This document shows positions 1-6,600 of a DNA stretch of 16,678 nucleotides, piece after piece (within the stretch, counting starts at the first letter, position 1; each line of letters begins with the position of its first letter). Source of the stretch: Candidatus Omnitrophota bacterium. Its GTDB lineage: Bacteria > Omnitrophota > Gorgyraeia > Velamenicoccales > Velamenicoccaceae. The translations under genes and the position numbers were made by a program. The notes below the pieces were generated by a model. The model worked only from the letters and a program-made list of their open reading frames with translations, ran no database searches and was not told where the DNA came from. The DNA lies in NCBI GenBank assembly GCA_028717105.1, contig JAQUOM010000025.1, positions 1-16,678 on the forward strand, given 5' to 3'.

Positions 1-724
1 CCTCGGTGTCCCGTATGTGGGTTCAGACGGCCTGACGATGAGCTTGACGCTGGACAAAGCGATGGCGAAGAAAGTTTTTTTAAGCGAAGGGGTAGCGACG
101 CCGAAATTTTTCCTGGCGGATGAATCATATGATTTCAACAATCTCGATTCGATGAGATTTCCTTTTATCGTCAAGCCGAACCACGAAGGTTCTTCCAAGG
201 GGGTTTCCGATAGTTCTGTTGTTTCCGACAGGGCGGCTCTGGAGCGGCAGGTTGCAGAGATGTCCCGGCTCTACAGGCAGCCGGCGCTGGTAGAAGAGTT
301 TATCCGGGGCGGGGAATTCACGGTCCTTGTGATCGGCAACAGGGAACCTCAAGGGTTGGCTCCCGTACAGATCCAGATTACCGGCCACCTGGAAGCCGGA
401 GACCTGATCTATACGTCTCGTCGTCTGGATGGCGACGATATTGTGTACGTTTGTCCGCCGAAAGTGGATGAGATGTTGCGTCGCAAACTCTGCGAGACGG
501 CGGTCCGTGCCTACAAGGCTGTCGGCTGCCTTGATTTCGGCCGTGTGGATTTTCGCGTGGATGAGTCCGGGAATCCTTATGTGCTTGAATTAAACCCGTT
601 GCCGTCATTGTCGAGTGCCGACGTGTTCCCTCTCATCGCACAGGCAGAAGGCATGACATATAACGGTTTGATATTGAAGATTGTTGATGCGGCCCTGGAA
701 CGTATAGCGCAGGGGAAGGGATAG
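1..724 (+). CDS. D-alanine--D-alanine ligase-like ATP-grasp protein (5' end outside window)
   Basis: This is the C-terminal 240 residues or so of an ATP-grasp ligase. The frame is open from base 2 (LGVPYVGSDG), so the gene begins upstream and the GTG at 17 is internal. The first residues match the Ddl region G-x-P-Y-V-G-S followed by a DKA-type lysine segment. Later come EEFIRGGEFTV and GRVDFRVDESGNPYVLELN, the usual ATP-grasp metal- and nucleotide-binding region (acidic residues, then E-x-N). Family members join a D-amino acid or a similar acid to an amine through an acyl phosphate. The terminal motif reads NPLPSLS where classical Ddl enzymes have NTxPGMT, so the substrate may not be D-Ala-D-Ala. 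A KamA-type aminomutase follows within about 40 bases, suggesting a shared pathway rather than a housekeeping peptidoglycan role. The family call is firm; the substrate is unknown. Confidence 0.85.
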   Translation, partial: LGVPYVGSDGLTMSLTLDKAMAKKVFLSEGVATPKFFLADESYDFNNLDSMRFPFIVKPNHEGSSKGVSDSSVVSDRAALERQVAEMSRLYRQPALVEEFIRGGEFTVLVIGNREPQGLAPVQIQITGHLEAGDLIYTSRRLDGDDIVYVCPPKVDEMLRRKLCETAVRAYKAVGCLDFGRVDFRVDESGNPYVLELNPLPSLSSADVFPLIAQAEGMTYNGLILKIVDAALERIAQGKG

Positions 725-732
725 GCAAAATT

Positions 733-747
733 AAGGAGGGTCAACTG
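733..747 (+). promoter_or_regulatory. Strong Shine-Dalgarno with CTG as possible start of the kamA-like gene
   Basis: AAGGAGGG lies at 733-740. Five bases after the GGAGG core is CTG (745-747), in frame with the aminomutase. No ATG, GTG or TTG sits at the proper distance. The first conventional in-frame start is TTG at 766, 26 bases beyond the core. The site therefore suggests initiation at a non-standard CTG, which would add seven residues. Confidence 0.5.
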
Positions 748-765
748 GCAAGCCAAACCCAGGCT

Positions 766-1917
766 TTGGAACATGCGACATCGCAGGCGAACGTGCGCCG
801 CGGCTGTAACGGTGATTATCGTAAGGTTGCGCTCTGGAAGGATGTCCCGGAAGAGTTGTGGGAAGATTGGCACTGGCAGATTGATAACCGCATCCACAGC
901 CTCGAGGCGATTTCCAAGATCCTCATCCTGACGCCCGAAGAAGAGGATGGCATCAGGAAATCCAATGGCCGGCTGTCCATGGCCATTACGCCTTATTGGA
1001 CGACCCTGATGGATCCCGACGATCCCGAGTGCCCTGTTCGCAGGCAGGCCGTTCCCTTAAAGCAGGAATTCCAGTTTGGCAGCGGGGAATTTGTCGATCC
1101 TTGCGCGGAGGACCGGGATTCTCCGGTCAGCGGTCTTGTCCATCGTTATCCCGACAGGGTCCTTTTGCTGAGTACGGAACAGTGCGCGATGTACTGCCGG
1201 CACTGCACGCGGCGCCGCCTCGTGGGAGAGAAACAGGCCCACCCTCTTAATTCCAAGACCATCGATGCGGCCGTGGAGTACATCCGTTCCAATAAAAAAG
1301 TGCGTGATGTCCTGATTTCAGGCGGCGACCCCCTGATGCTGGAGGACGAAGAGCTCGAAGAGATCATTAAAAAGGTCAGGAGCGTTCCGCACGTGGAATT
1401 TTTGAGGCTGGGGACCCGCGTTCCCGTCACCCTGCCCCAGAGGATCACGGAATCCCTGATCGCGATGCTTAAAAAATATTCACCGCTCTGGATCAGCATC
1501 CATTTCAACCACCCTAAAGAGGTATCGCGGCGGTGTAAAATGGCCTGCGACATGCTGGCCGACGCCGGAATCCCTCTGGGCAGCCAGACGGTCCTGCTTA
1601 AAGGGGTCAATGACAAACCTTATATCATGAGGAAGCTGATGCATGATCTTCTGAAGGTGCGTGTGCGGCCTTATTATATTTACCAATGTGACCCGGTCAA
1701 GGGCACGGCCCATTTCCGCACCCCTGTCGCCGTCGGCATCAATATCATTGAAAAACTGCGCGGATTTACGTCCGGTTATGCTGTCCCCACCTATGTGGTG
1801 GATGCTCCGGGCGGCGGCGGCAAAATCCCTGTCGGTCCGAATTACCTGATTTCGCAGGACAAAGGCAAGCATGTTCTGCGTAATTACAAGGGTAAGATCT
1901 ATACCTACGTGGAATAA
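766..1917 (+). CDS. kamA: KamA-family radical SAM protein, probable lysine 2,3-aminomutase
   Basis: Lysine 2,3-aminomutase is a cytoplasmic PLP- and [4Fe-4S]/SAM-dependent enzyme that converts L-lysine to L-beta-lysine. Numbering from the TTG at 766 gives 383 residues. The radical SAM motif CAMYCRHC is C140, C144 and C147. The PLP lysine is K353 in PGGGGK. Two acidic residues that hold the lysine side chain in the clostridial enzyme (its D293 and D330) are present as D309 (QCDPVKG) and D346 (VVDAPGGGGK), which argues for lysine rather than glutamate. The N-terminal WKDVPEELWEDWHWQ stretch is typical of the family. It follows the ATP-grasp gene closely and is closed by a terminator, so the two probably form the end of one operon. 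The ablB acetyltransferase that would make N-acetyl-beta-lysine is not seen here. EpmB-type activity is a less likely alternative. The true start may be CTG 745. Confidence 0.9.
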   Translation: MEHATSQANVRRGCNGDYRKVALWKDVPEELWEDWHWQIDNRIHSLEAISKILILTPEEEDGIRKSNGRLSMAITPYWTTLMDPDDPECPVRRQAVPLKQEFQFGSGEFVDPCAEDRDSPVSGLVHRYPDRVLLLSTEQCAMYCRHCTRRRLVGEKQAHPLNSKTIDAAVEYIRSNKKVRDVLISGGDPLMLEDEELEEIIKKVRSVPHVEFLRLGTRVPVTLPQRITESLIAMLKKYSPLWISIHFNHPKEVSRRCKMACDMLADAGIPLGSQTVLLKGVNDKPYIMRKLMHDLLKVRVRPYYIYQCDPVKGTAHFRTPVAVGINIIEKLRGFTSGYAVPTYVVDAPGGGGKIPVGPNYLISQDKGKHVLRNYKGKIYTYVE

Positions 1918-1943
1918 CGACGATTTTTTTGGTGATGAGCGCG

Positions 1944-1974
1944 GCCCCCTTTTGATGAAAAGGGGGCTTTTTTT
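1944..1974 (+). terminator. Rho-independent terminator after the kamA-like gene
   Basis: A perfect 10-bp stem, GCCCCCTTTT (1944-1953) with AAAAGGGGGC (1958-1967), encloses a GATG tetraloop and is followed by seven T (1968-1974). It begins 26 bases past the stop codon and separates the aminomutase operon from the EF-G-like gene. Confidence 0.93.
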
Positions 1975-2014
1975 GGCTCCCGGGCCCTGTTTTAGGGCCT
2001 TGATGACGGCTCCA

Positions 2015-2043
2015 TTGACGCATCGGGGTTTATCCTTTATAAT
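2015..2043 (+). promoter_or_regulatory. Sigma-70-type promoter for the EF-G-like gene
   Basis: TTGACG (2015-2020) and a perfect TATAAT (2038-2043) are separated by 17 bases, eleven of twelve consensus positions. It lies just after the terminator at 1944-1974, and transcription should begin near 2050, giving a leader of about 110 bases before the ATG at 2163. A small GGCCCT/AGGGCC hairpin (1983-1999) sits upstream. I see no obvious riboswitch in the leader. Confidence 0.85.
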
Positions 2044-2162
2044 AGAACCTCAACGTTTTTTGCCACAGGTAGTTGCTGATCTTTCCCCGAAATTAAAGAA
2101 CAGGCCGGAATGTGCGGCTCGTCCGTCTTTCTTATTCAATCTTATTACAAGGGAGATAAGAA

Positions 2163-4121
2163 ATGGATAATGTCAAGCCTGATGCCAAAAGAACTGTTGT
2201 TTTTGTGTCTCATGCCCAAGCCGGAAAGACCTCTTTAGTCGAATCTCTCCTTTTTGCTGCAGGGGCTACGTCCCGCAAGGGTTCGATCGCGGAAGGCAAT
2301 ACCGTCAGCGATTACAGCCCGGATGAGATCCAGCGCAAAAATTCCATTAACTCCAGCCTCTGTCATTGTTCGTGGCGCCTGCATTTTGTGCAGATGGTGG
2401 ATACGCCGGGTTATGCGGATTTTTCTTCGGATATGCTGGGGGCGATGCGTGCGGTTGACGCCGGAATCGTCGTTATAGACGCAACAGGCGGGATTGAAGT
2501 CGGCACGGAGCGGGCCTGGGACGCCTTAGATGAACAGGCCTTGCCGCGGGTGATCTTTATCAATAAGACAGACAAGGAGAATGTCAATCTTGGAGAGGTT
2601 ATCCGCGAGATCCAGGAACGGTTTTCCAAGGCCGCGGTCCCGGTCAAGATCCCTTTTGGCGCGGAACTGACCGAAGCGATCGCGGAGACGAACGACGGTC
2701 TCCTGGAACGTTATTTGGAAGGAAAAGAGATCAAGGCGGATGAGCTCAAGCAGGCGTTCAGGGAAGCGATCGCCAAAGGGAAAATTTATCCTATTCTTAC
2801 GGGTTCGGCCCTGGGGGACAAGGGGGTCAAAGAGCTCCTGGATTTTATTGTCGATTACCTGCCGACGCCCTTAGAGAGGCCGGCTGTCACGGTTGCGGAT
2901 GTTGCAACAAAAGCAGACCGGCCGCTTCAGCTTGCGGAAGATGCCCCTTTTGCCGCCTTTGTCTTTAAGTCCGTCGTGGATCCCTTTGTCGGCCAGTTGA
3001 CGATCCTGAGGATTTTTTCCGGGACCCTTGCCGGAAACTCGGGTTTCTATAACGTGACGCGCGGTGTCAAAGAAAGGATCGGCCAGGTCATCGTCCTCCA
3101 GGGCAAAGAACAGAGGCCGGTGCAGAGCGCTTCCTGCGGGGACATTGTGGCGGTCGCCAAACTCAAAGAAACATCTTTGGGTGACAGCCTGGCGGATGAG
3201 AAACATCCCGTCATCTTCCCGCCGATTTCTTTCCCGGAACCCGTCTTTTCGTCTTCCATTAAACCCAAGACGCGCCAGGATGAAGAGAAGATCTCTGAGG
3301 CCTTGGCCAAACTTTGCGCATCGGACCCGACGTTCAAGATTTCCCGGGACCAGCAGACCAAAGAGACGATCATTTCGGGGTTAGGCGATCAGCATATCGA
3401 CGTGATGGTCAAGCGCTTGAAGGAACGTTACCATGTCGACGTCGAGATCGGGACGCCCAAGGTCCCCTATAAGGAAACGATCAAGAAAGCGGCCAAGGCC
3501 CAGGGAAAGCACAAAAAGCAGTCTGGCGGCCGCGGCCAGTACGGCGACGTATGGCTTGAAGTGGCGCCTTTGGAGCGCGGGAAGGATTTCGAGTTCGTCG
3601 ACAAGATCGTCGGCGGTGCGATCCCGCGCAATTTTATCCCTTCCGTCGAGAAGGGCGTGCATAACGCCATGGTCGGCGGGGTCTTGACGTCGTTCCCGAT
3701 GGTGGGCGTGCGCGCGACCGCCTACGATGGATCCTATCACGACGTGGATTCATCGGATATGGCTTTTCAGATCGCAGGCGCCCTTGCGTTCCGCAAAGCG
3801 GCGATGGATGCCCAGCCGATCCTTTTGGAACCGATCATGGAAGTCGAGATCGCCGTTCCCGAAGAGTGCATGGGATCCATCCCGGCAGACCTCAACTCCA
3901 GACGCGGGCGCGTCCTCGGCGTTGAAGCGCGCGGCAAGAGCCAGACCATCAGGGCTCTGGTGCCTCTGGCGGAAATGTTCCGCTATGCAACGGACCTGCG
4001 TTCGATGACCGGCGGCCGGGGCAGTTATACCATGCATTTTTCTTCTTATGAAGAAGTGCCGGGCAAGATCTCCCAGGGGATCATTGCCCAGAACCCGCGG
4101 CATAAGCATGAAGAAGAATAA
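2163..4121 (+). CDS. Elongation factor G-like GTPase (EF-G-2 type paralogue)
   Basis: A five-domain translational GTPase of 652 residues, shorter than the roughly 690-700 of canonical EF-G. The G domain holds a P-loop ending AGKTS (G21, K22, T23), DTPGY at 80-84 and NKTD at 134-137. Domains II to V follow from about residue 265, with GGRGQYGDV and GSYHDVDSS in the domain IV region. Canonical EF-G has DTPGH, whose histidine is needed for hydrolysis; here it is Tyr84, as I recall for the EF-G-2 subfamily of Thermus and Thermotoga. The first P-loop residue is Ser16 rather than Ala/Gly. Known EF-G-2 proteins bind ribosomes, but their role is not settled, so this is unlikely to be the main FusA. 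No S12, S7 or EF-Tu genes adjoin it. It has its own promoter and a GGGAG Shine-Dalgarno 7 bases before the ATG. It is followed after 62 bases by a YchF-like gene. Confidence 0.9.
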   Translation: MDNVKPDAKRTVVFVSHAQAGKTSLVESLLFAAGATSRKGSIAEGNTVSDYSPDEIQRKNSINSSLCHCSWRLHFVQMVDTPGYADFSSDMLGAMRAVDAGIVVIDATGGIEVGTERAWDALDEQALPRVIFINKTDKENVNLGEVIREIQERFSKAAVPVKIPFGAELTEAIAETNDGLLERYLEGKEIKADELKQAFREAIAKGKIYPILTGSALGDKGVKELLDFIVDYLPTPLERPAVTVADVATKADRPLQLAEDAPFAAFVFKSVVDPFVGQLTILRIFSGTLAGNSGFYNVTRGVKERIGQVIVLQGKEQRPVQSASCGDIVAVAKLKETSLGDSLADEKHPVIFPPISFPEPVFSSSIKPKTRQDEEKISEALAKLCASDPTFKISRDQQTKETIISGLGDQHIDVMVKRLKERYHVDVEIGTPKVPYKETIKKAAKAQGKHKKQSGGRGQYGDVWLEVAPLERGKDFEFVDKIVGGAIPRNFIPSVEKGVHNAMVGGVLTSFPMVGVRATAYDGSYHDVDSSDMAFQIAGALAFRKAAMDAQPILLEPIMEVEIAVPEECMGSIPADLNSRRGRVLGVEARGKSQTIRALVPLAEMFRYATDLRSMTGGRGSYTMHFSSYEEVPGKISQGIIAQNPRHKHEEE

Positions 4122-4183
4122 ATTCTCAAGTTTCAACGTCTCATGAAAGTTTGTTTAAAGGCTTCACAGAGAAAAGGATAGAC

Positions 4184-4885
4184 ATGAAAATATGTGTATT
4201 CGGCGTTCCGGATTTTCCGTTCGGCAAGAAAGCGTTGCCCGAACCGCGTTTGAAAAAGATCGAAGAGTTGTATAAAGCCCAGAAGGTGACGCAGATACAG
4301 GTCGAATTTGTGACGGAAAAAGACCTTAAGACAGCGGATGCCGTCATTTGTCCTGATGATAAGCGCCTGGACTTTTTGATCCTGGATATGGAGATGCTCG
4401 AAGGCAAGCTGGAGCGCCAGCCCGCAGGGGAGGAGAAGGCCCTTTTGGAGCGGGCGCAAAAGTGTCTTGAAAAAGAGACGCCTTTGTCCAGGGGCGAGTT
4501 TTCTGAAGACGAGAGGAAGTGGCTGGCCAACAATAATTTTGTCTCGATCAAGCCCGTCATCATTGTCTCAGCCGGCGAGACAGCGGATATCGGGCCTCTG
4601 GCGCGCAAGGCCTACGACGAAGCGGGGATGATCTGTTTTTTGACCGGCGGCGTCAAAGAGGCCCGCGCCTGGGAGATCCACCGGGGTGCAACCGCCGTCG
4701 AGGCGGCCCACGCCATCCATTCGGATATCGCCCGGGGGTTTATCCGCGCGGAAGTCATGGATTACGACGGATTGGTGAAAACGGGCAATGTCCACCAGGC
4801 GAAAGCGTCGGGCATTCTGCGTCAGGAGGAGAAGGATTATATCGTCAAGGACGGCGATGTCGTTGAGTTTAAGTTCAGCGTGTAG
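4184..4885 (+). CDS. YchF-derived protein lacking a functional GTPase domain, with C-terminal TGS domain
   Basis: A protein of 233 residues from ATG 4184, chosen because AAAAGGA lies just upstream; the earlier ATG at 4151 has no such site. Residues from about 150 to the end match the YchF TGS (DUF933) domain closely: GGVKEARAW, GFIRAEV, and DYIVKDGDVVEFKF. The middle matches the YchF helical insertion and the segment after it. Near the N-terminus PEPRLKKIEELYKAQKVT parallels the segment DPRLDxLAEIxKPxKxT, and VEFV parallels the strand leading to the YchF G3 motif. The P-loop is reduced to GVPDFPFGKK, the DIAG motif reads TEKD, and the NxxE specificity motif reads SAGE. YchF (OLA1) binds ribosomes and hydrolyses ATP. 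This protein should not bind nucleotide in that way but may keep the binding surface of TGS. It follows the EF-G-like gene. The homology is clear from sequence; the role is unknown. Confidence 0.8.
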   Translation: MKICVFGVPDFPFGKKALPEPRLKKIEELYKAQKVTQIQVEFVTEKDLKTADAVICPDDKRLDFLILDMEMLEGKLERQPAGEEKALLERAQKCLEKETPLSRGEFSEDERKWLANNNFVSIKPVIIVSAGETADIGPLARKAYDEAGMICFLTGGVKEARAWEIHRGATAVEAAHAIHSDIARGFIRAEVMDYDGLVKTGNVHQAKASGILRQEEKDYIVKDGDVVEFKFSV

Positions 4886-4897
4886 CTTTCTAGAGAT

Positions 4898-4924
4898 AAC
4901 AGAGTACAGAGAACAGAGTACAGA
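4898..4924 (+). repeat. Short tandem repeat, 14-base unit, about two copies
   Basis: AACAGAGTACAGA occurs at 4898-4910 and again at 4912-4924, a 14-base period. It fills most of the 56-base gap between the YchF-like gene and purH and ends just before the purH ribosome site. It may belong to a dispersed simple-repeat family of this genome, which cannot be tested in one window. Confidence 0.8.
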
Positions 4925-4941
4925 AAGAAAATGGAGAACAA

Positions 4942-6510
4942 GTGCTGAAGATTAAAAGAGCGTTGATCAGCGTTTCCGACAAGACGGGCATTGTGGATCT
5001 GGCCAAAGTCCTGGTAAGTTTCGGAGTGGAAATCGTTTCCACGGGGGGAACGGCCAGGGCGCTCAAAGATGCGGGCATCCCGGTCGTCGAGATGTCGGAT
5101 TACACGGGGTTTCCTGAAATGCTCGACGGCCGCGTGAAGACCCTGCATCCGAAGATCCACGGAGGCCTGCTGGCGCGGCGCGATGACCCTGCCCACATGA
5201 AGCAGGCCCAGGAGCGCGGGATCGGTCTGATCGATATGGTCGTGGTCAATCTTTATCCGTTCGAAAAGACAGTCGCCAAGGACGGAGTTTCTTTTGAGGA
5301 GGCGATCGAAAATATCGATATCGGCGGGCCGTCCATGCTGCGGTCGGCGGCGAAAAATCATGCGTCCGTGGCCGTCGTTTGCGGGCCCCGGCGTTACCCG
5401 TCGGTTATCCAGGCATTGAAAGACAATAACGGCGGCTTCCCCGAGCCGCTTCTGTCGGAACTGGCCGCCGAGGTTTTTGATACGACGGCACGTTATGACG
5501 CGGCGATCGCGCGATATTTGCAGGGACGAGGGGGCCCTGTTCCGGGGCGCGGATCTCTCGGTCCGGCCTTGAATATCAGCTTGTCGCGGGCGGCCTCTTT
5601 GCGTTACGGGGAGAATCCGCATCAGGCGGCCGGACTGTATCGTTTTAACGGGTCGGAATCTGCTCCGACCCTGGTGAGCGCCCTTCAGCTTCACGGTAAA
5701 GAGCTTTCCTTCAATAATTATCTCGACCTGAATGCCGTCCTTGAGAACGTCCGGGGCTTCGCAGGGCCTTGCGCCTGTATCGTGAAGCATACCAACCCGA
5801 CGGGCGTAGCCCTGGCCAAAACGCCGCAACGGGCGTTTCTTGATGCCTGGCAGAGCGATCCTCTTTCGGCCTTCGGCGGCATCGTGGGGTTCAACCGGTT
5901 TGTCGATGTTGCGACGGCCCGCGCACTTGTTAGAAGCGGTTTTTTGGAGTGTATTCTGGCCCCCGGGTATGACGCCGAGGCGTTGGTTTTGCTGAAAGGC
6001 AGGAAAAATCTCCGTCTTCTTCAGATGCCTGTCGGCGAGACCGCCGATCCGAATGCGCTGGATTTCAAGAGGATCGACGGCGGGTTTCTTCTCCAGGACA
6101 GAGATGCGCATGATGTCGAACGCAAAGATATCAAGATCGTGACCCGCAAAAAGCCCACTCCGAAAGAGATGACGGCTTTGTTGTTCGCCTGGGAGGTTGT
6201 CCGGCATGTCAAGTCCAATGCGATCGTTCTGGCGCGCGGCACCAAGACCGTCGGGATCGGCATGGGGCAGACCAGCCGCGTGGATTCCGTGTATATGGCT
6301 GTCAAGAGAGCGGGAAAGCGCAGCCTGGGCGCGGTTCTGGCCAGCGACGGCTTTTTCCCCAAGCCCGACAACATCGCCCTGGCGAAAAAAGCAGGGATCA
6401 AGGCCGTGATCCAGCCCGGCGGTTCCATCGCCGATCAAGAGATCATCCGCGCCGCCGATAAAGCCCGAATGGCCATGGTCTTCACGGGCGTCAGGCACTT
6501 TAAGCACTGA
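4942..6510 (+). CDS. purH: Bifunctional AICAR formyltransferase / IMP cyclohydrolase
   Basis: PurH catalyses the last two steps of de novo purine synthesis in the cytoplasm: formylation of AICAR with 10-formyl-tetrahydrofolate, then ring closure to IMP. The 522-residue length fits the family (about 510-530). The N-terminal MGS-like cyclohydrolase domain (to about 140) shows STGGTARALKDAGIPV, TLHPKIHGGLL and the NIDIGGPSMLRSAAKN region. The formyltransferase domain carries RYGENPHQAA, the catalytic Lys-His pair K282-H283 in KHTNPTGVA, DPLSAFGGIVGFNR, and the C-terminal SDGFFPKPDNI and QPGGSIADQE motifs. It begins with GTG at 4942, supported by GGAG at 4933-4936. It is the first of four folate-linked genes on this strand. 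No other purine genes are in the window. Confidence 0.97.
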   Translation: MLKIKRALISVSDKTGIVDLAKVLVSFGVEIVSTGGTARALKDAGIPVVEMSDYTGFPEMLDGRVKTLHPKIHGGLLARRDDPAHMKQAQERGIGLIDMVVVNLYPFEKTVAKDGVSFEEAIENIDIGGPSMLRSAAKNHASVAVVCGPRRYPSVIQALKDNNGGFPEPLLSELAAEVFDTTARYDAAIARYLQGRGGPVPGRGSLGPALNISLSRAASLRYGENPHQAAGLYRFNGSESAPTLVSALQLHGKELSFNNYLDLNAVLENVRGFAGPCACIVKHTNPTGVALAKTPQRAFLDAWQSDPLSAFGGIVGFNRFVDVATARALVRSGFLECILAPGYDAEALVLLKGRKNLRLLQMPVGETADPNALDFKRIDGGFLLQDRDAHDVERKDIKIVTRKKPTPKEMTALLFAWEVVRHVKSNAIVLARGTKTVGIGMGQTSRVDSVYMAVKRAGKRSLGAVLASDGFFPKPDNIALAKKAGIKAVIQPGGSIADQEIIRAADKARMAMVFTGVRHFKH

Positions 6511-6518
6511 AGACTTCT

Positions 6519-6548
6519 ATGGTCGATCGTCGCCGGCCGATGGTCGAT
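6519..6548 (+). repeat. Repeated ATGGTCGAT element in the purH-folC gap
   Basis: ATGGTCGAT occurs at 6519-6527 and at 6540-6548, a spacing of 21 bases, with similar CGTCG/CCGTCG sequence after each copy. Together with a T-rich stretch at 6571-6585 this makes up the 90-base gap before folC. No promoter or terminator is evident here. Confidence 0.6.
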
Positions 6549-6600
6549 AGCCGTCGTTCATTCATCACGTCGAATTTTTCTTTTAGAGATTGACCATCCC

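Noticed and set aside
4151..4183. Earlier ATG for the YchF-derived protein
   Set aside because: It has no ribosome site, and homology begins with MKICVFGVP at 4184.
4837..6507. A 556-codon open frame on the - strand opposite purH
   Set aside because: purH is unmistakable on the + strand; the antisense frame has no recognisable domain or ribosome site and reflects GC-biased codon structure.
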